DNA of 29,707 bases, from the IMG/VR virus record IMGVR_UViG_3300034152_000095, positions 1 to 29,707 of that record. One strand, 5' to 3'. Under the pieces are notes generated by a model, which was given only the letters and a program-made list of their open reading frames with translations, did no database searches and was not told where the DNA came from. Shown piece by piece: positions 21,108-28,636 of this stretch. Both the position numbers and the translations under genes were made by a program. How positions within the stretch are numbered: position 1 is the stretch's first letter; every line of letters starts with the position of its first letter. Source of the stretch: a virus.

Positions 21108-21965
21108 TTAAATTCCAGCTTTTTTAGCTAGATCTCCTAAAAAATCTCCGACAGTATCAATGTTCCCCACCGTTTTCTCTGACACCCTAGGATCCCAACC
21201 TTTTAAGAAGTCATCTGCTCCAGTACCTGGTGTTGATGAGCCTCTTGATAATATATCTTCCAATGTTCTATATCTTCTATATGCAAATTCAACATCAAAT
21301 GTCAGTATTGAATTGCCTGCGTGTTGCAATTGTTGTCCAGCTAATGCTATTGGGTAAGCCTCTTCAATTCTTACCATATATAGACCCAAACTAGACATAG
21401 CAACATCTGAAACACCAGATGCAATATCTTTAATGTTATTTACTTGTGTTCCTACAAACTCTAATGCACTTTCCAATGCTTGTGTTGCTGTAGCAGCAGT
21501 ATTACCAACCTGAATTCCTGGTGGTAGTTTAATGACATAGATATCACTTGTATAGTTATCGTAGTATTGCCAATAGTTGTGTGTTGGATCAGTCATCATT
21601 CTATGCCACATATCAAAGAACTTTCTTTCTGCCATACTATTGGTACAGGTGAATGTAAGATTTAATGGCTCATATACAACACCATAAGGCATTTTTATTT
21701 CAGTGCCATACATTGTGAATGGCACAGTCATAAATCTTTTGCCAGGTATTTGTGCTGATTGTGCCATTAATGACACCATAAATCCATTAGCCATATTTGT
21801 TAGCAATGATACACCACTAACAGTTTTTGAAATTGGGGTACCTTCTAATAAACCAGAGAGACCAGATATACTAGCAGGTGGGACAATATACACAAGATAA
21901 TGTGAATCTTGAGCAGGTCCTCCAAGACCATTTAATATTGACTTAAAACTATCTATGCTATACAT
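21108..21965 (-). CDS. 54: Baseplate tail-tube initiator, gp54-like
   Basis: 285 aa (T4 gp54: 320). It begins MYSIDSFKSIL, as T4 gp54 begins MYSLEEFNNQ, and carries the diagnostic strand ILTFDVEFAYRRY, matching TTFDVTFAYRVM in T4. The core IPGKRFMTVPFTMYGTEI and LNLTFTCTNSMAERKFFDMW looks like the tube-protein fold shared by gp48, gp54 and gp19. gp54 caps the baseplate and starts polymerisation of the tail tube. The C-terminal 60 residues are Gly/Ser-rich. GGGAG supports the ATG at 21965. Confidence 0.85.
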   Translation of the reverse strand: MYSIDSFKSILNGLGGPAQDSHYLVYIVPPASISGLSGLLEGTPISKTVSGVSLLTNMANGFMVSLMAQSAQIPGKRFMTVPFTMYGTEIKMPYGVVYEPLNLTFTCTNSMAERKFFDMWHRMMTDPTHNYWQYYDNYTSDIYVIKLPPGIQVGNTAATATQALESALEFVGTQVNNIKDIASGVSDVAMSSLGLYMVRIEEAYPIALAGQQLQHAGNSILTFDVEFAYRRYRTLEDILSRGSSTPGTGADDFLKGWDPRVSEKTVGNIDTVGDFLGDLAKKAGI

Positions 21966-22571
21966 TTATATTTTCTCCCTGCTATCATCCCAGATTTCTT
22001 TTCGATTAGATTTCTTGAATGTTTCTGTTGGTAAAAATAGCGCCAATGACCATTCAGATGGATGAATATATGTAAATTTAGTAGCCATTTGACGATACAA
22101 ATATTTCTTAATTGCTGGTTTATAGTACCTTAATATACTATATTTAGTGAGCATATTATAATCAATAATGAACTGTTCATCCTCACCTTCTTTTTGGTTT
22201 GTGAACTTGAGCATATTATCAAACAATATCAATCGTTCTTTGTGAGGCAAATAATGAAAATTCAACCCAATAAAATACTCAGAGCTTCTAATGTGTGTAT
22301 CAATTGGAACAACTAAAGGGAATATATCATAATATGGCAGCTTATCTTTGTGTAGAGGCATATAACCAAACATATACATACTGCCAAATTGAGGTATTCT
22401 TTCGTGTCGTTCTGGGTGATCTTCTATAATATCTTTTGGTATAACACCCTTATAATCCATAACGTGTTCTCTATACCATTTCAATGATTCGAGTGTTCTG
22501 CCTGGGTAGAAGCCTTCTAAATTTGCTTCTTCTGTGATTTCTTCAACTATCGAATCGTATTTTATTTCCAT
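21966..22571 (-). CDS. Conserved structural/assembly protein of unknown role
   Basis: 201 aa. The central block SMYMFGYMPLHKDKLPYYD, then FPLVVPID, FIGLNFHYLP and RLILFDNML, is distinctive; I recall it in marine T4-like phages next to tail genes without agreed function. It is rich in Tyr, Phe and Pro, and the C-terminal third is helical with a lysine-rich end. It ends immediately before the gp54-like gene and shares its operon, so a role in the tail or baseplate is likely. The ATG has no Shine-Dalgarno sequence and lies 5 nt after CATAAATA. Confidence 0.8.
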   Translation of the reverse strand: MEIKYDSIVEEITEEANLEGFYPGRTLESLKWYREHVMDYKGVIPKDIIEDHPERHERIPQFGSMYMFGYMPLHKDKLPYYDIFPLVVPIDTHIRSSEYFIGLNFHYLPHKERLILFDNMLKFTNQKEGEDEQFIIDYNMLTKYSILRYYKPAIKKYLYRQMATKFTYIHPSEWSLALFLPTETFKKSNRKEIWDDSREKI

Positions 22572-22575
22572 AATA

Positions 22576-23025
22576 CTATTTATGTGATTTTTTGAGAATT
22601 GCGTAACCTAATTGTTCTATTTGTTCTTCTGTCCAGATGACAAATTTCCATTTTCTCTCTTCAGCATATTGCTGTGCTGCTTTCCACTTAGATTGATTCT
22701 TAACCCAAGCTGTTACCTCATTGATATAACCCTTAGTTATCTTGGAACGTTTACGGGGTTTCTTAACTTGACTCTTTGGTTTAACTTCAACTAGATATGT
22801 TTGCCCTGTATCATATGTTATTTTGAAATCCATATAATATCTGTGTAGTCTTTTGTCGGTAGCACATAAATATGGTATGACAACTGATTCGGATGACCAA
22901 GATATGACTTTGGAACTTTTGTCGCAATAGTCCATCACTGCCAATTCCCAACTAGAACGATAGATGATTTTAGTGGGATCACCATCATATTTACTTATGT
23001 TGTTGGGCTTAAAATAACTTTTCAT
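22576..23025 (-). CDS. 4: Head completion nuclease, gp4-like
   Basis: 149 aa from the ATG at 23025 (MKSYFKPNNISKYDGDP); longer in-frame extensions would run into the divergent gene. It has the T4 gp4 signature IYRSSWELAVMDY followed by WSSE, then IPYLCATDKRLHRYYMDF. The following VEVKPKS gives a PD-(D/E)xK nuclease set (E near 29, D near 67, E-x-K near 80-82). gp4 trims or processes DNA at the portal before tail joining. It begins the minus-strand operon, 22 bp from the divergent gp48-like start. Confidence 0.88.
   Translation of the reverse strand: MKSYFKPNNISKYDGDPTKIIYRSSWELAVMDYCDKSSKVISWSSESVVIPYLCATDKRLHRYYMDFKITYDTGQTYLVEVKPKSQVKKPRKRSKITKGYINEVTAWVKNQSKWKAAQQYAEERKWKFVIWTEEQIEQLGYAILKKSHK
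22577..22584 (-). promoter_or_regulatory. Late-type promoter CATAAATA (minus strand)
   Basis: One mismatch from TATAAATA, exactly 5 nt upstream of the ATG at 22571, which lacks a Shine-Dalgarno sequence. It has the same geometry as the exact octamers at 352, 20149 and 23035. Confidence 0.5.
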
Positions 23026-23030
23026 AACCT

Positions 23031-23038
23031 TATATATA
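23031..23038 (-). promoter_or_regulatory. Late-type promoter TATATATA (minus strand), part of a divergent pair
   Basis: One mismatch from TATAAATA, exactly 5 nt before the gp4-like ATG at 23025. It overlaps the plus-strand octamer at 23035-23042 by 4 bp. Confidence 0.45.
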
Positions 23039-23042
23039 AATA
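23035..23042 (+). promoter_or_regulatory. T4-type late promoter TATAAATA
   Basis: An exact octamer 5 nt before the gp48-like ATG at 23048, with no Shine-Dalgarno sequence between. It drives the plus-strand baseplate genes and overlaps the minus-strand TATATATA. Confidence 0.65.
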
Positions 23043-23047
23043 CAATT

Positions 23048-23923
23048 ATGAGCTTTTTAGATTTTGTCAAGAAAATATCACAGAAACGCAATACTTATGA
23101 TAATCCCGAAGGCAAATTAGCACCTGAACACACTGGCGTACCACAGCAGTCAGTTGAGAGTCTTTGGTATCCATCAGATTTATGGACAGAAGGCAACGAA
23201 CCCTATATATTATTTCATGTTAGGGATGCTGTTGCCAGAGATGCACCATTCAAGAAAGCTATTGCACTATATATGCCACCTACAATTACAGTCAATCATG
23301 GTGCAGAGTATCAAGAGATGGAGTTTGGTATTACTAAATTAATTAACTTCTGGAAAGATATGGCTTCAGAAGCTAAGAATATTCAAGGCGGGGCTAACTG
23401 GAAAGATGTAGCATTCGGAGAAACAGGCAAGAATGTATTAGCACAAGGTATAGGTAATTTAACAGACTATACATTGGGCGACTATAATGTTGGTAAGAAA
23501 CTTGAGCAGTATTTTGGTCGAACAAAGAACCCACACGCATCATTAACATTCGAGGGTGTTAAGTTTAGAACATTTACATTTGATTTCTTGTTGATGGCAA
23601 GAAACGAAGCTGAATCAGAAAGCATTAAAGAGATAATCAAAGCATTTAAACACGCTATGCATCCAGCCGTTGGTGATGATGGTAGTACAAGATTCTGGAA
23701 ATATCCAGATAACTTTGATATATTCTTGCTCAGTCCAAATAACAAATATTTATTTCATATTTTGACATCAGCTCTTGTTGATATGAATGTTGATTATACA
23801 GCTACAGGCAATGGTGTACCATCATTCTTTGGTGATACTGGTGCTCCTGTAGCCGTTAAGATATCATTGACATTCAAAGAACTTGCATTGCTTGATAAAG
23901 ATAGAATTGATCAGGGGTACTAA
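23048..23923 (+). CDS. 48: Baseplate tail-tube cap protein, gp48-like
   Basis: 291 aa (T4 gp48: 364). The middle (ITKLINFW... ASLTFEGVKFRTFTFDFLLMARN) and the C-terminus with FDIFLLSPNNKYLFHI and PVAVKISLTFKELALLDKDRI match the tube-like fold of gp48. The ending follows T4 gp48 (TFTLEITMREIITLNRASL). gp48 completes the baseplate and, with gp54, is the platform for the tube. It is first in a three-gene baseplate unit with gp53-like and hub genes; its stop shares an A with the next ATG. Confidence 0.82.
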   Translation: MSFLDFVKKISQKRNTYDNPEGKLAPEHTGVPQQSVESLWYPSDLWTEGNEPYILFHVRDAVARDAPFKKAIALYMPPTITVNHGAEYQEMEFGITKLINFWKDMASEAKNIQGGANWKDVAFGETGKNVLAQGIGNLTDYTLGDYNVGKKLEQYFGRTKNPHASLTFEGVKFRTFTFDFLLMARNEAESESIKEIIKAFKHAMHPAVGDDGSTRFWKYPDNFDIFLLSPNNKYLFHILTSALVDMNVDYTATGNGVPSFFGDTGAPVAVKISLTFKELALLDKDRIDQGY

Positions 23924-24426
23924 TGGACCATTTTAAATATTACCCGAAAATAGAGTATTGTGATGAATTGGCTGTTAATATAATGGTCAGAAATGTGATT
24001 CGTGAAAGAGTTAATAACAATCAAGTATTGTACTATGAATACACAGTTAGAGATGGTGAAAAGCCCGAAACTATATCATCTGACTATTATGGTACATCTA
24101 ATAATGTGTGGCTAATATTATATGCAAATAATATACTAGATGCTAGATTTGATTGGGCACTTGGAATACAAGACTTTCACGAATTCGTTAAAGATAAGTA
24201 TGGCACAGTTGAGAAAGCCCAAATAGATGTACACCACTACCTCCTGGATAACACTTATATAATAGACCAAACCACATATGAAGATATAAATATTGAAGCA
24301 CATAGAAAGAAAATAGTAACAAACTATGAGTATGAGTTTCAGGTTAATGAAGCAAAGCGAAATATTAAAGTGATTGACACAGTACACGCTCAAGATCTTA
24401 TAACAGAACTGCAAAGGATGTTTTAA
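23923..24426 (+). CDS. 53: Baseplate wedge protein, gp53-like
   Basis: 167 aa. The segment YYEYTVRDGEKPETISSDYYG (about 38-58) followed by NVWLILYANNI is the LysM-like signature of gp53, where a Y-x-V-x-D-G-[ED]-x-P-E-x-I-[SA] stretch precedes Y-x-W-[IL]-[IL]-L. gp53 links the central hub to the wedges of the baseplate. The C-terminal half is helical and ends in ELQRMF. It overlaps both neighbours by single bases. Confidence 0.9.
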   Translation: MDHFKYYPKIEYCDELAVNIMVRNVIRERVNNNQVLYYEYTVRDGEKPETISSDYYGTSNNVWLILYANNILDARFDWALGIQDFHEFVKDKYGTVEKAQIDVHHYLLDNTYIIDQTTYEDINIEAHRKKIVTNYEYEFQVNEAKRNIKVIDTVHAQDLITELQRMF

Positions 24427-25841
24427 TGGCTCAAATTGAACGTATTCGTCGTGAAGGCGATTTTGTTTTAAATGAATTGACATTGATTGTGCCCTCTGAA
24501 GGTAAAGAGTATGACATAAGTGGTCATTGGGTGCAATTCATATATGAAGAAGATTTATTTAGAGCATTCACACATTTCTCTGTTATTATGATGGACTCTA
24601 TTGATTATCCATCTTTGATTCCTCTGGTTGGAGGAGAAAGAATTCGTGTATCATTTACAAGACAGAAAGAAGATGAGCCAATTAACCAGTCAATAGATAA
24701 AGGTGATACGTCCAGACCATCACAAGAGGTAGAGCTGTTAGACCCAATTACATTTGAAGGTGTATTATATACTATAGATAATAGACATATTGCCAATGGT
24801 TCAGATAAAGCACAATCATACATTCTACAATGTATATCACCTGAAGCCGTAAATGCCGTTAAGACCAAAGTAACAAGAGCTTGGAAGAAAAGTTTATACT
24901 CTGATGTTGTGAAAGATGTATTTGATGAATTCATTAAAGAAAATAAAGAACTTGAAGTTGAACCAACTCTTATGAGCCAAGACTTTGTTGGTGCAAATAA
25001 AAAGCCAGTTGTGGTCATTAAAGAGATTAGAAAACGGGCACAATCATCAGTCGGGCAAAACAATACACTATACACATTCTATGAAGATGCTGATTCGTTT
25101 CATTTCAAAACTATCAATACACTCATTGAACAGCCACCAGTAAAAACAATCCAGTTTGAGGTTAATAATGTTGTGTACACAAATAGCATTTCTCATGCTG
25201 ATAAAGATATTGCCAGAGACATTAATAGAGTTGAGACATATTTCCATAGCAAAGAATTTGATTTACTCGATGAGATGATGAATGGACAATATAGTTCAAG
25301 TTTATTGGTTGTTGACCCAATAAGACGAGTGTTTGAGACTAAAGAATACTCACTTGAGGATAACTATAATAAATTTAAACATCTTGAATCGAATAAGTCA
25401 TACAGAGCTGACCATCCAGCCATAGGCAACCCAAAGAGTAGATATTCTTATGTTGTTGCACCATATGGCAGAGAGCAACAGGCACATTTAGTCGAGAGAG
25501 ATGCCGAAATATCATCATTCTTTCTTGAAGAGGTGATACCATATCGAGAATCCCAGTTAGAACAGATTAGAAAGAGAGTTGTTACACTTAATTTCCCTGG
25601 TGACCCAAGAGTGCGAGTTGGAAATATAATTAACTTCGAGATACCAGAAGTTTCTGGTCGTGTTAGTGATGACTATCCACAAGAGAAAGATAGATATCTC
25701 AATGGCAAATATCTCATTGTTGGAATCAGTCATGTAATTGAGCAGACCGAATACTATATCAGTGTGGATTTAATCAAAGACTCATACCTATCAGAGATTA
25801 TTCACAGAGATCCAATACAGAGATACAAAGAAGCCTATTAA
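24426..25841 (+). CDS. Baseplate hub protein, gp27-type
   Basis: 471 aa. It follows gp53 directly and has the architecture of contractile-tail hub proteins (gp27 / gp44 fold): an N-terminal beta domain (HWVQFIYEEDLFRAFTHFSV), a helical insert (SDVVKDVFDEFIKEN), and a central barrel ending YFHSKEFDLLDEMMNGQYSS. The closing beta domain includes VTLNFPGDPRVRVGNIINF and YLIVGISHVIEQTEYY, the typical end of hub domains. The hub forms the trimeric base for the spike. It is longer than T4 gp27 (391 aa), and identity is by architecture and context rather than strict alignment. Confidence 0.78.
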   Translation: MAQIERIRREGDFVLNELTLIVPSEGKEYDISGHWVQFIYEEDLFRAFTHFSVIMMDSIDYPSLIPLVGGERIRVSFTRQKEDEPINQSIDKGDTSRPSQEVELLDPITFEGVLYTIDNRHIANGSDKAQSYILQCISPEAVNAVKTKVTRAWKKSLYSDVVKDVFDEFIKENKELEVEPTLMSQDFVGANKKPVVVIKEIRKRAQSSVGQNNTLYTFYEDADSFHFKTINTLIEQPPVKTIQFEVNNVVYTNSISHADKDIARDINRVETYFHSKEFDLLDEMMNGQYSSSLLVVDPIRRVFETKEYSLEDNYNKFKHLESNKSYRADHPAIGNPKSRYSYVVAPYGREQQAHLVERDAEISSFFLEEVIPYRESQLEQIRKRVVTLNFPGDPRVRVGNIINFEIPEVSGRVSDDYPQEKDRYLNGKYLIVGISHVIEQTEYYISVDLIKDSYLSEIIHRDPIQRYKEAY

Positions 25842-25845
25842 AATA

Positions 25846-25874
25846 TTGACACATATATATTATAGTGTTATACT
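25846..25874 (+). promoter_or_regulatory. Sigma70-type promoter
   Basis: TTGACA (25846-25851), a 17-nt spacer and TATACT (25869-25874). It is followed by a leader of about 18 nt containing TTAGGAG before the ATG at 25899. It marks the switch from late tail genes to the accessory block. Confidence 0.8.
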
Positions 25875-25898
25875 AAAAATAAAATTTAGGAGTTTATA

Positions 25899-26207
25899 AT
25901 GGACGTTGTAGAGGTATTGATAATTTTGGCACTATCATTTACTTTTGGATTTTTGATCGGTCTTCTATTTAAAAAATTAGCTAAAGACTTGAAGAAGCTT
26001 AAAGAAAGACGAGAAGAAAAGAAACGAATGGAAGCATATAGCAATGCTATATCCAAAGGAATCAGCACAAGTGTATTCACACGCAAATCGGATAAAGATA
26101 TAGCTTTGGATAAAATGGCAGCAGCTAATGAAAAGTTCCAAAAGCGAATGGCTGAAGAACAGAAGCAAAGAGAAAAAGAGGAATTGGAGAAGAAAAATAA
26201 TGAGTAA
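25899..26207 (+). CDS. Membrane-anchored coiled-coil protein
   Basis: 102 aa. One N-terminal transmembrane helix (VLIILALSFTFGFLIGLLF, 6-24) is followed at once by KKLAKDLKKLKERREEKKR, then a long charged coiled coil to the end. The strong positive charge after the helix predicts a cytoplasmic C-terminus, so it is unlikely to be an inner spanin despite the similar outline. A role at the inner membrane early in infection is possible; function unknown. Confidence 0.78.
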   Translation: MDVVEVLIILALSFTFGFLIGLLFKKLAKDLKKLKERREEKKRMEAYSNAISKGISTSVFTRKSDKDIALDKMAAANEKFQKRMAEEQKQREKEELEKKNNE

Positions 26208-26424
26208 GAAATATGATGTATGTGGTCGCTGCGGTGATGACAACTGGTTTGTAAAAGAATTTGATGATTTGGTATTAGCTAAGATGTATCAAAAGAAATG
26301 CCAATTAATTGTAAATGGGTTTCATAAGACAAGAAAATTTGACAGAACCAGCTCAAAAGATCCAAATTTAATCATAAATCCTGATGTTCCAACAGAGTAT
26401 TTTATAGTGGAATCAGACGGATAA
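26200..26424 (+). CDS. Small protein with a CGRCG motif
   Basis: 74 aa from the ATG at 26200 (MSKKYDVCGRCG), overlapping the previous gene by 8 nt; longer readings lie inside that gene. One CxxC pair near the N-terminus, the rest mixed helix and strand, ending in EYFIVESDG. No family recognised. Confidence 0.7.
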   Translation: MSKKYDVCGRCGDDNWFVKEFDDLVLAKMYQKKCQLIVNGFHKTRKFDRTSSKDPNLIINPDVPTEYFIVESDG

Positions 26425-26441
26425 TGTTGGATATAAGTACT

Positions 26442-26483
26442 TGAAATCATTAGACTTATTTTTTGAAAAACCTAATGATTTCA
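26442..26483. other. 12-bp perfect hairpin in an intergenic region
   Basis: TGAAATCATTAG (26442-26453) pairs fully with CTAATGATTTCA (26472-26483) around an 18-nt loop that itself contains TTTTTTGAAAAA. No terminal T-run follows on the plus strand, so it is not a typical intrinsic terminator. It may be a transcript-end stabiliser, processing site or protein-binding site. The surrounding 133 bases (26425-26557) hold no gene. Confidence 0.6.
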
Positions 26484-26572
26484 GGGGGTTAGGAAATAAA
26501 AGGGTTAGCAGGAAAAGCTGGAAATATATTAAATAATATAATCCAGTCCTCCTTCCGATGATGGAGAACGAT

Positions 26573-26935
26573 GTGAATAATATACCTTGCTGTGAAATAT
26601 GCGGACTTCAGTTAGAGCCTGGAAGAACGATTGACCTAGATACCAATGAAATCATTGAGTGGTATTATCAGTGTGATTGCCATGATAATCAATTCTTAGA
26701 TGAATTATCCAACACAGTATTCACCGATTTACATAAACTATTCTCAGATATAATTGCAGCAAATAACAACATTTCATATTCAGTTGAGAATAGTATTCTT
26801 ACTGTCAATTACGAAAAGATACCTAAAATAGATATTGAACGTATGGAGAAATACATTAAGAGAAAGTATCCAAATATTAAGACAACTAAAGTTGGAAAAT
26901 ATGCATATCAATATCAAGAGATATCAGATGGATAA
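26573..26935 (+). CDS. Small zinc-finger-like protein; paralogue-array member 1
   Basis: About 120 aa from the GTG at 26573, which has GGAG 6 nt upstream; ATGs at 26558 and 26561 would add 4-5 residues but lack a Shine-Dalgarno sequence. The N-terminal CCEICG and a CDC pair could bind zinc. The C-terminal half has the strand-helix-strand pattern shared by the downstream array, ending in YIKRKYPNIKTTKV. It is coupled to the next gene by an 8-nt overlap. Confidence 0.65.
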   Translation: MNNIPCCEICGLQLEPGRTIDLDTNEIIEWYYQCDCHDNQFLDELSNTVFTDLHKLFSDIIAANNNISYSVENSILTVNYEKIPKIDIERMEKYIKRKYPNIKTTKVGKYAYQYQEISDG

Positions 26936-27209
26936 ATTAGATAGATTTTATCAAGATATCCAAGTAGCATTTGATGAACGATTTATAGATCGTATAGAAA
27001 CAAAATGTAATGACAATTTTATAGAATTATCCATAATACCACACTCACACAATAAGACAATATTGGAACGCATAGTGGAATACATACATTCCAAATATGA
27101 ATATGGTGCAGCTATCAGAGACAATAAAGTTATTATCATATTATGTAACAAGAAAAACTTGACACCATTTCATAATGTGATACACTTAAAGAATGAACAA
27201 TGTAATTGA
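26928..27209 (+). CDS. Small protein; paralogue-array member 2
   Basis: 93 aa from the ATG at 26928, overlapping the previous stop; longer readings lie inside the previous gene. The order is an N-terminal helix, the strand FIELSIIP, the helix ILERIVEYIHSKYEYG, then the strand NKVIIILC. The Y-I-x-x-K-Y core is shared with the later genes at 28617-29597. Confidence 0.7.
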   Translation: MDKLDRFYQDIQVAFDERFIDRIETKCNDNFIELSIIPHSHNKTILERIVEYIHSKYEYGAAIRDNKVIIILCNKKNLTPFHNVIHLKNEQCN

Positions 27210-27504
27210 GTTTAAGCCCAAACTAACATTAGTTGAGCGTGTACTTAAACAATATGATATTGAGTACATGATTGAGAATAACTATTTGGAATTCAGAATA
27301 GTTAGTCCAAGTAACCACAAGAGAGTATTTGTTGGTGTATATTATGGTGAAACTGATGATATGTATATTGTGAATATGGCAATTGAAGAAAGTACCCGAT
27401 ATAATTTTTTATATAATGACTGTGATTTTGCTTTCACTCGCCGTACAGTGGCAGAAGAAATAAATGGCATTATAGAATATCACAATGAATGGATCACAAA
27501 ATGA
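27193..27504 (+). CDS. Unrecognised 103-aa protein
   Basis: Overlaps the previous gene by 17 nt and the next by ATGA. It has alternating strands (LEFRIVSP, KRVFVGVYYG, DMYIVNMAIEE) and a C-terminal helix. It resembles the neighbouring array in size and in its first strand-helix unit, but lacks a clear Y-[IL]-x-x-K-Y core, so I do not count it as a member. Function unknown. Confidence 0.7.
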   Translation: MNNVIEFKPKLTLVERVLKQYDIEYMIENNYLEFRIVSPSNHKRVFVGVYYGETDDMYIVNMAIEESTRYNFLYNDCDFAFTRRTVAEEINGIIEYHNEWITK

Positions 27505-27749
27505 CTAGAATTAAATTCAAAATACTTGAAGATACATTTGCAAATGGCAATAAAAAATATCGTATTAAATATAGAAAGAGATTCTGCCCATTTTGGATAT
27601 CTTGGTACAAGTATAGATGGATTGATGACTCGCCGCAATATTATGTTGATACAATTAAAGAAGCTGAGATGGTGTGTCGAAATTTAGAGAATCAAATCAA
27701 ATCAAAAATAAAGATATCAACTAAAATAATTAATCATTTTAATCAATAA
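27501..27749 (+). CDS. Small basic protein, unknown
   Basis: 82 aa from the ATG at 27501 (ATGA overlap); an ATG at 27489 is an alternative. It is very basic and aromatic (KYRIKYRKRFCPFWISWYKY), suggesting nucleic-acid or membrane-surface binding. The acidic patch DDSPQYYVDTIKEAE is followed by a helix and a lysine/isoleucine-rich tail. No domain recognised. Confidence 0.7.
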   Translation: MTRIKFKILEDTFANGNKKYRIKYRKRFCPFWISWYKYRWIDDSPQYYVDTIKEAEMVCRNLENQIKSKIKISTKIINHFNQ

Positions 27750-27759
27750 CATAGCTATA

Positions 27760-27809
27760 GAATAACCATTCATTATGACTTGATTTCTCTATTCAACCTG
27801 TGATATACT
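27760..27809 (+). promoter_or_regulatory. Promoter with GAATAACCATTC box and extended -10
   Basis: GAATAACCATTC (27760-27771), 8 nt, TTGATT (27780-27785), an 18-nt spacer and TGATATACT with the hexamer at 27804-27809. It is a fifth member of the boxed-promoter family, here starting the last accessory operon. Confidence 0.8.
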
Positions 27810-27840
27810 AATAGTAAGCATTGAATATGGAGAGTATATC

Positions 27841-28023
27841 ATGGCGTGTTTCTATTGTCAAAAGAATAAACCAACTAAAAATATTGATGATGATTTGATC
27901 TTATATGTTAAAGATTTAGATGAAACTGTTGTTTTGTGTGATGACTGCCATAATGATTTGAGAGAGACACATCAACAGCACCAAAAAATAGTAAAGATAC
28001 TAAAATCAAAAGATTGTCAATGA
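27841..28023 (+). CDS. Small zinc-ribbon-like protein
   Basis: 60 aa with ATGGAGAG before the ATG. CFYC (3-6) and CDDC form two CxxC pairs, as in the 57-aa gene at 5404, which is also downstream of a boxed promoter. The helical C-terminus is His/Gln/Lys-rich. The two may be distant paralogues. Confidence 0.72.
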   Translation: MACFYCQKNKPTKNIDDDLILYVKDLDETVVLCDDCHNDLRETHQQHQKIVKILKSKDCQ

Positions 28024-28256
28024 AATGGGGTGAAGAATTAACAGCAAAAGATTGGCTATTTAGGGAGCTTAATGAGGAACATTTCTTTCAAAATATGAAA
28101 ATATTAGATGTTGGAAACTGCAAGTTATCAATAAAAGTCAAAGATAAGATATACTGCAATCGAGTTCGGAAATACTTATTGAAAACTTATTATCCTGATG
28201 TTATAATGAGAATAGCTGTTAGAGGTGATATAATACAGATATGGATAAGAAAATGA
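28020..28256 (+). CDS. Small protein; paralogue-array member 3
   Basis: 78 aa from the ATG at 28020 (ATGA overlap; a TTG at 28014 is less likely). It has an N-terminal helix (EELTAKDWLFRELNEE), the strand CKLSIKVKD, the helix VRKYLLKTYYPDV and the strand DIIQIWI. The same order of elements occurs in the array genes that follow. Function unknown. Confidence 0.72.
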   Translation: MKWGEELTAKDWLFRELNEEHFFQNMKILDVGNCKLSIKVKDKIYCNRVRKYLLKTYYPDVIMRIAVRGDIIQIWIRK

Positions 28257-28636
28257 GTGATGATTTAAAGGACTTTATCGGTGAGTTGAAAACAGCAGCT
28301 AAAAATGGTGATGTAGTTGTAATACTTGAATCACATTTAGATAGAATACTTATTGTTCCAACATCAGAGCAAACAAATGATAATATGGTATTCGCTTGTA
28401 ATAAAATGGAACAGAGATATGCACAATTGGGCAGTTTTGGTGTTATACAGAGTGTGTTAGCATTTCAGCCATGCAGCTATATGGCAACAGAATATTTGAA
28501 AGACATTAAGACTTATTTGCCTGTTTATGATTACAATGAATTGATAATATCAAGCCAAAGTAAATTTTCAAAAGACTTTTGGTCAGCACTAGATAGTTAT
28601 CACAGAAGGAGAAAGGGTGCAAAGTCTAATTACTGA
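28253..28636 (+). CDS. Unrecognised 127-aa protein
   Basis: ATG at 28253 (ATGA overlap); an ATG at 28241 would add MDKK. It contains an N-terminal amphipathic helix, the strand GDVVVILESHLDRILIVPTS and helices from about 45 on. It looks unlike the array members around it. The C-terminus RRRKGAKSNY is basic. No family recognised. Confidence 0.7.
   Translation: MSDDLKDFIGELKTAAKNGDVVVILESHLDRILIVPTSEQTNDNMVFACNKMEQRYAQLGSFGVIQSVLAFQPCSYMATEYLKDIKTYLPVYDYNELIISSQSKFSKDFWSALDSYHRRRKGAKSNY

Noticed and set aside
25899-26207. Inner spanin (Rz-like) assignment
   Set aside because: The charge pattern after the single membrane helix predicts the coiled coil in the cytoplasm, opposite to a spanin.
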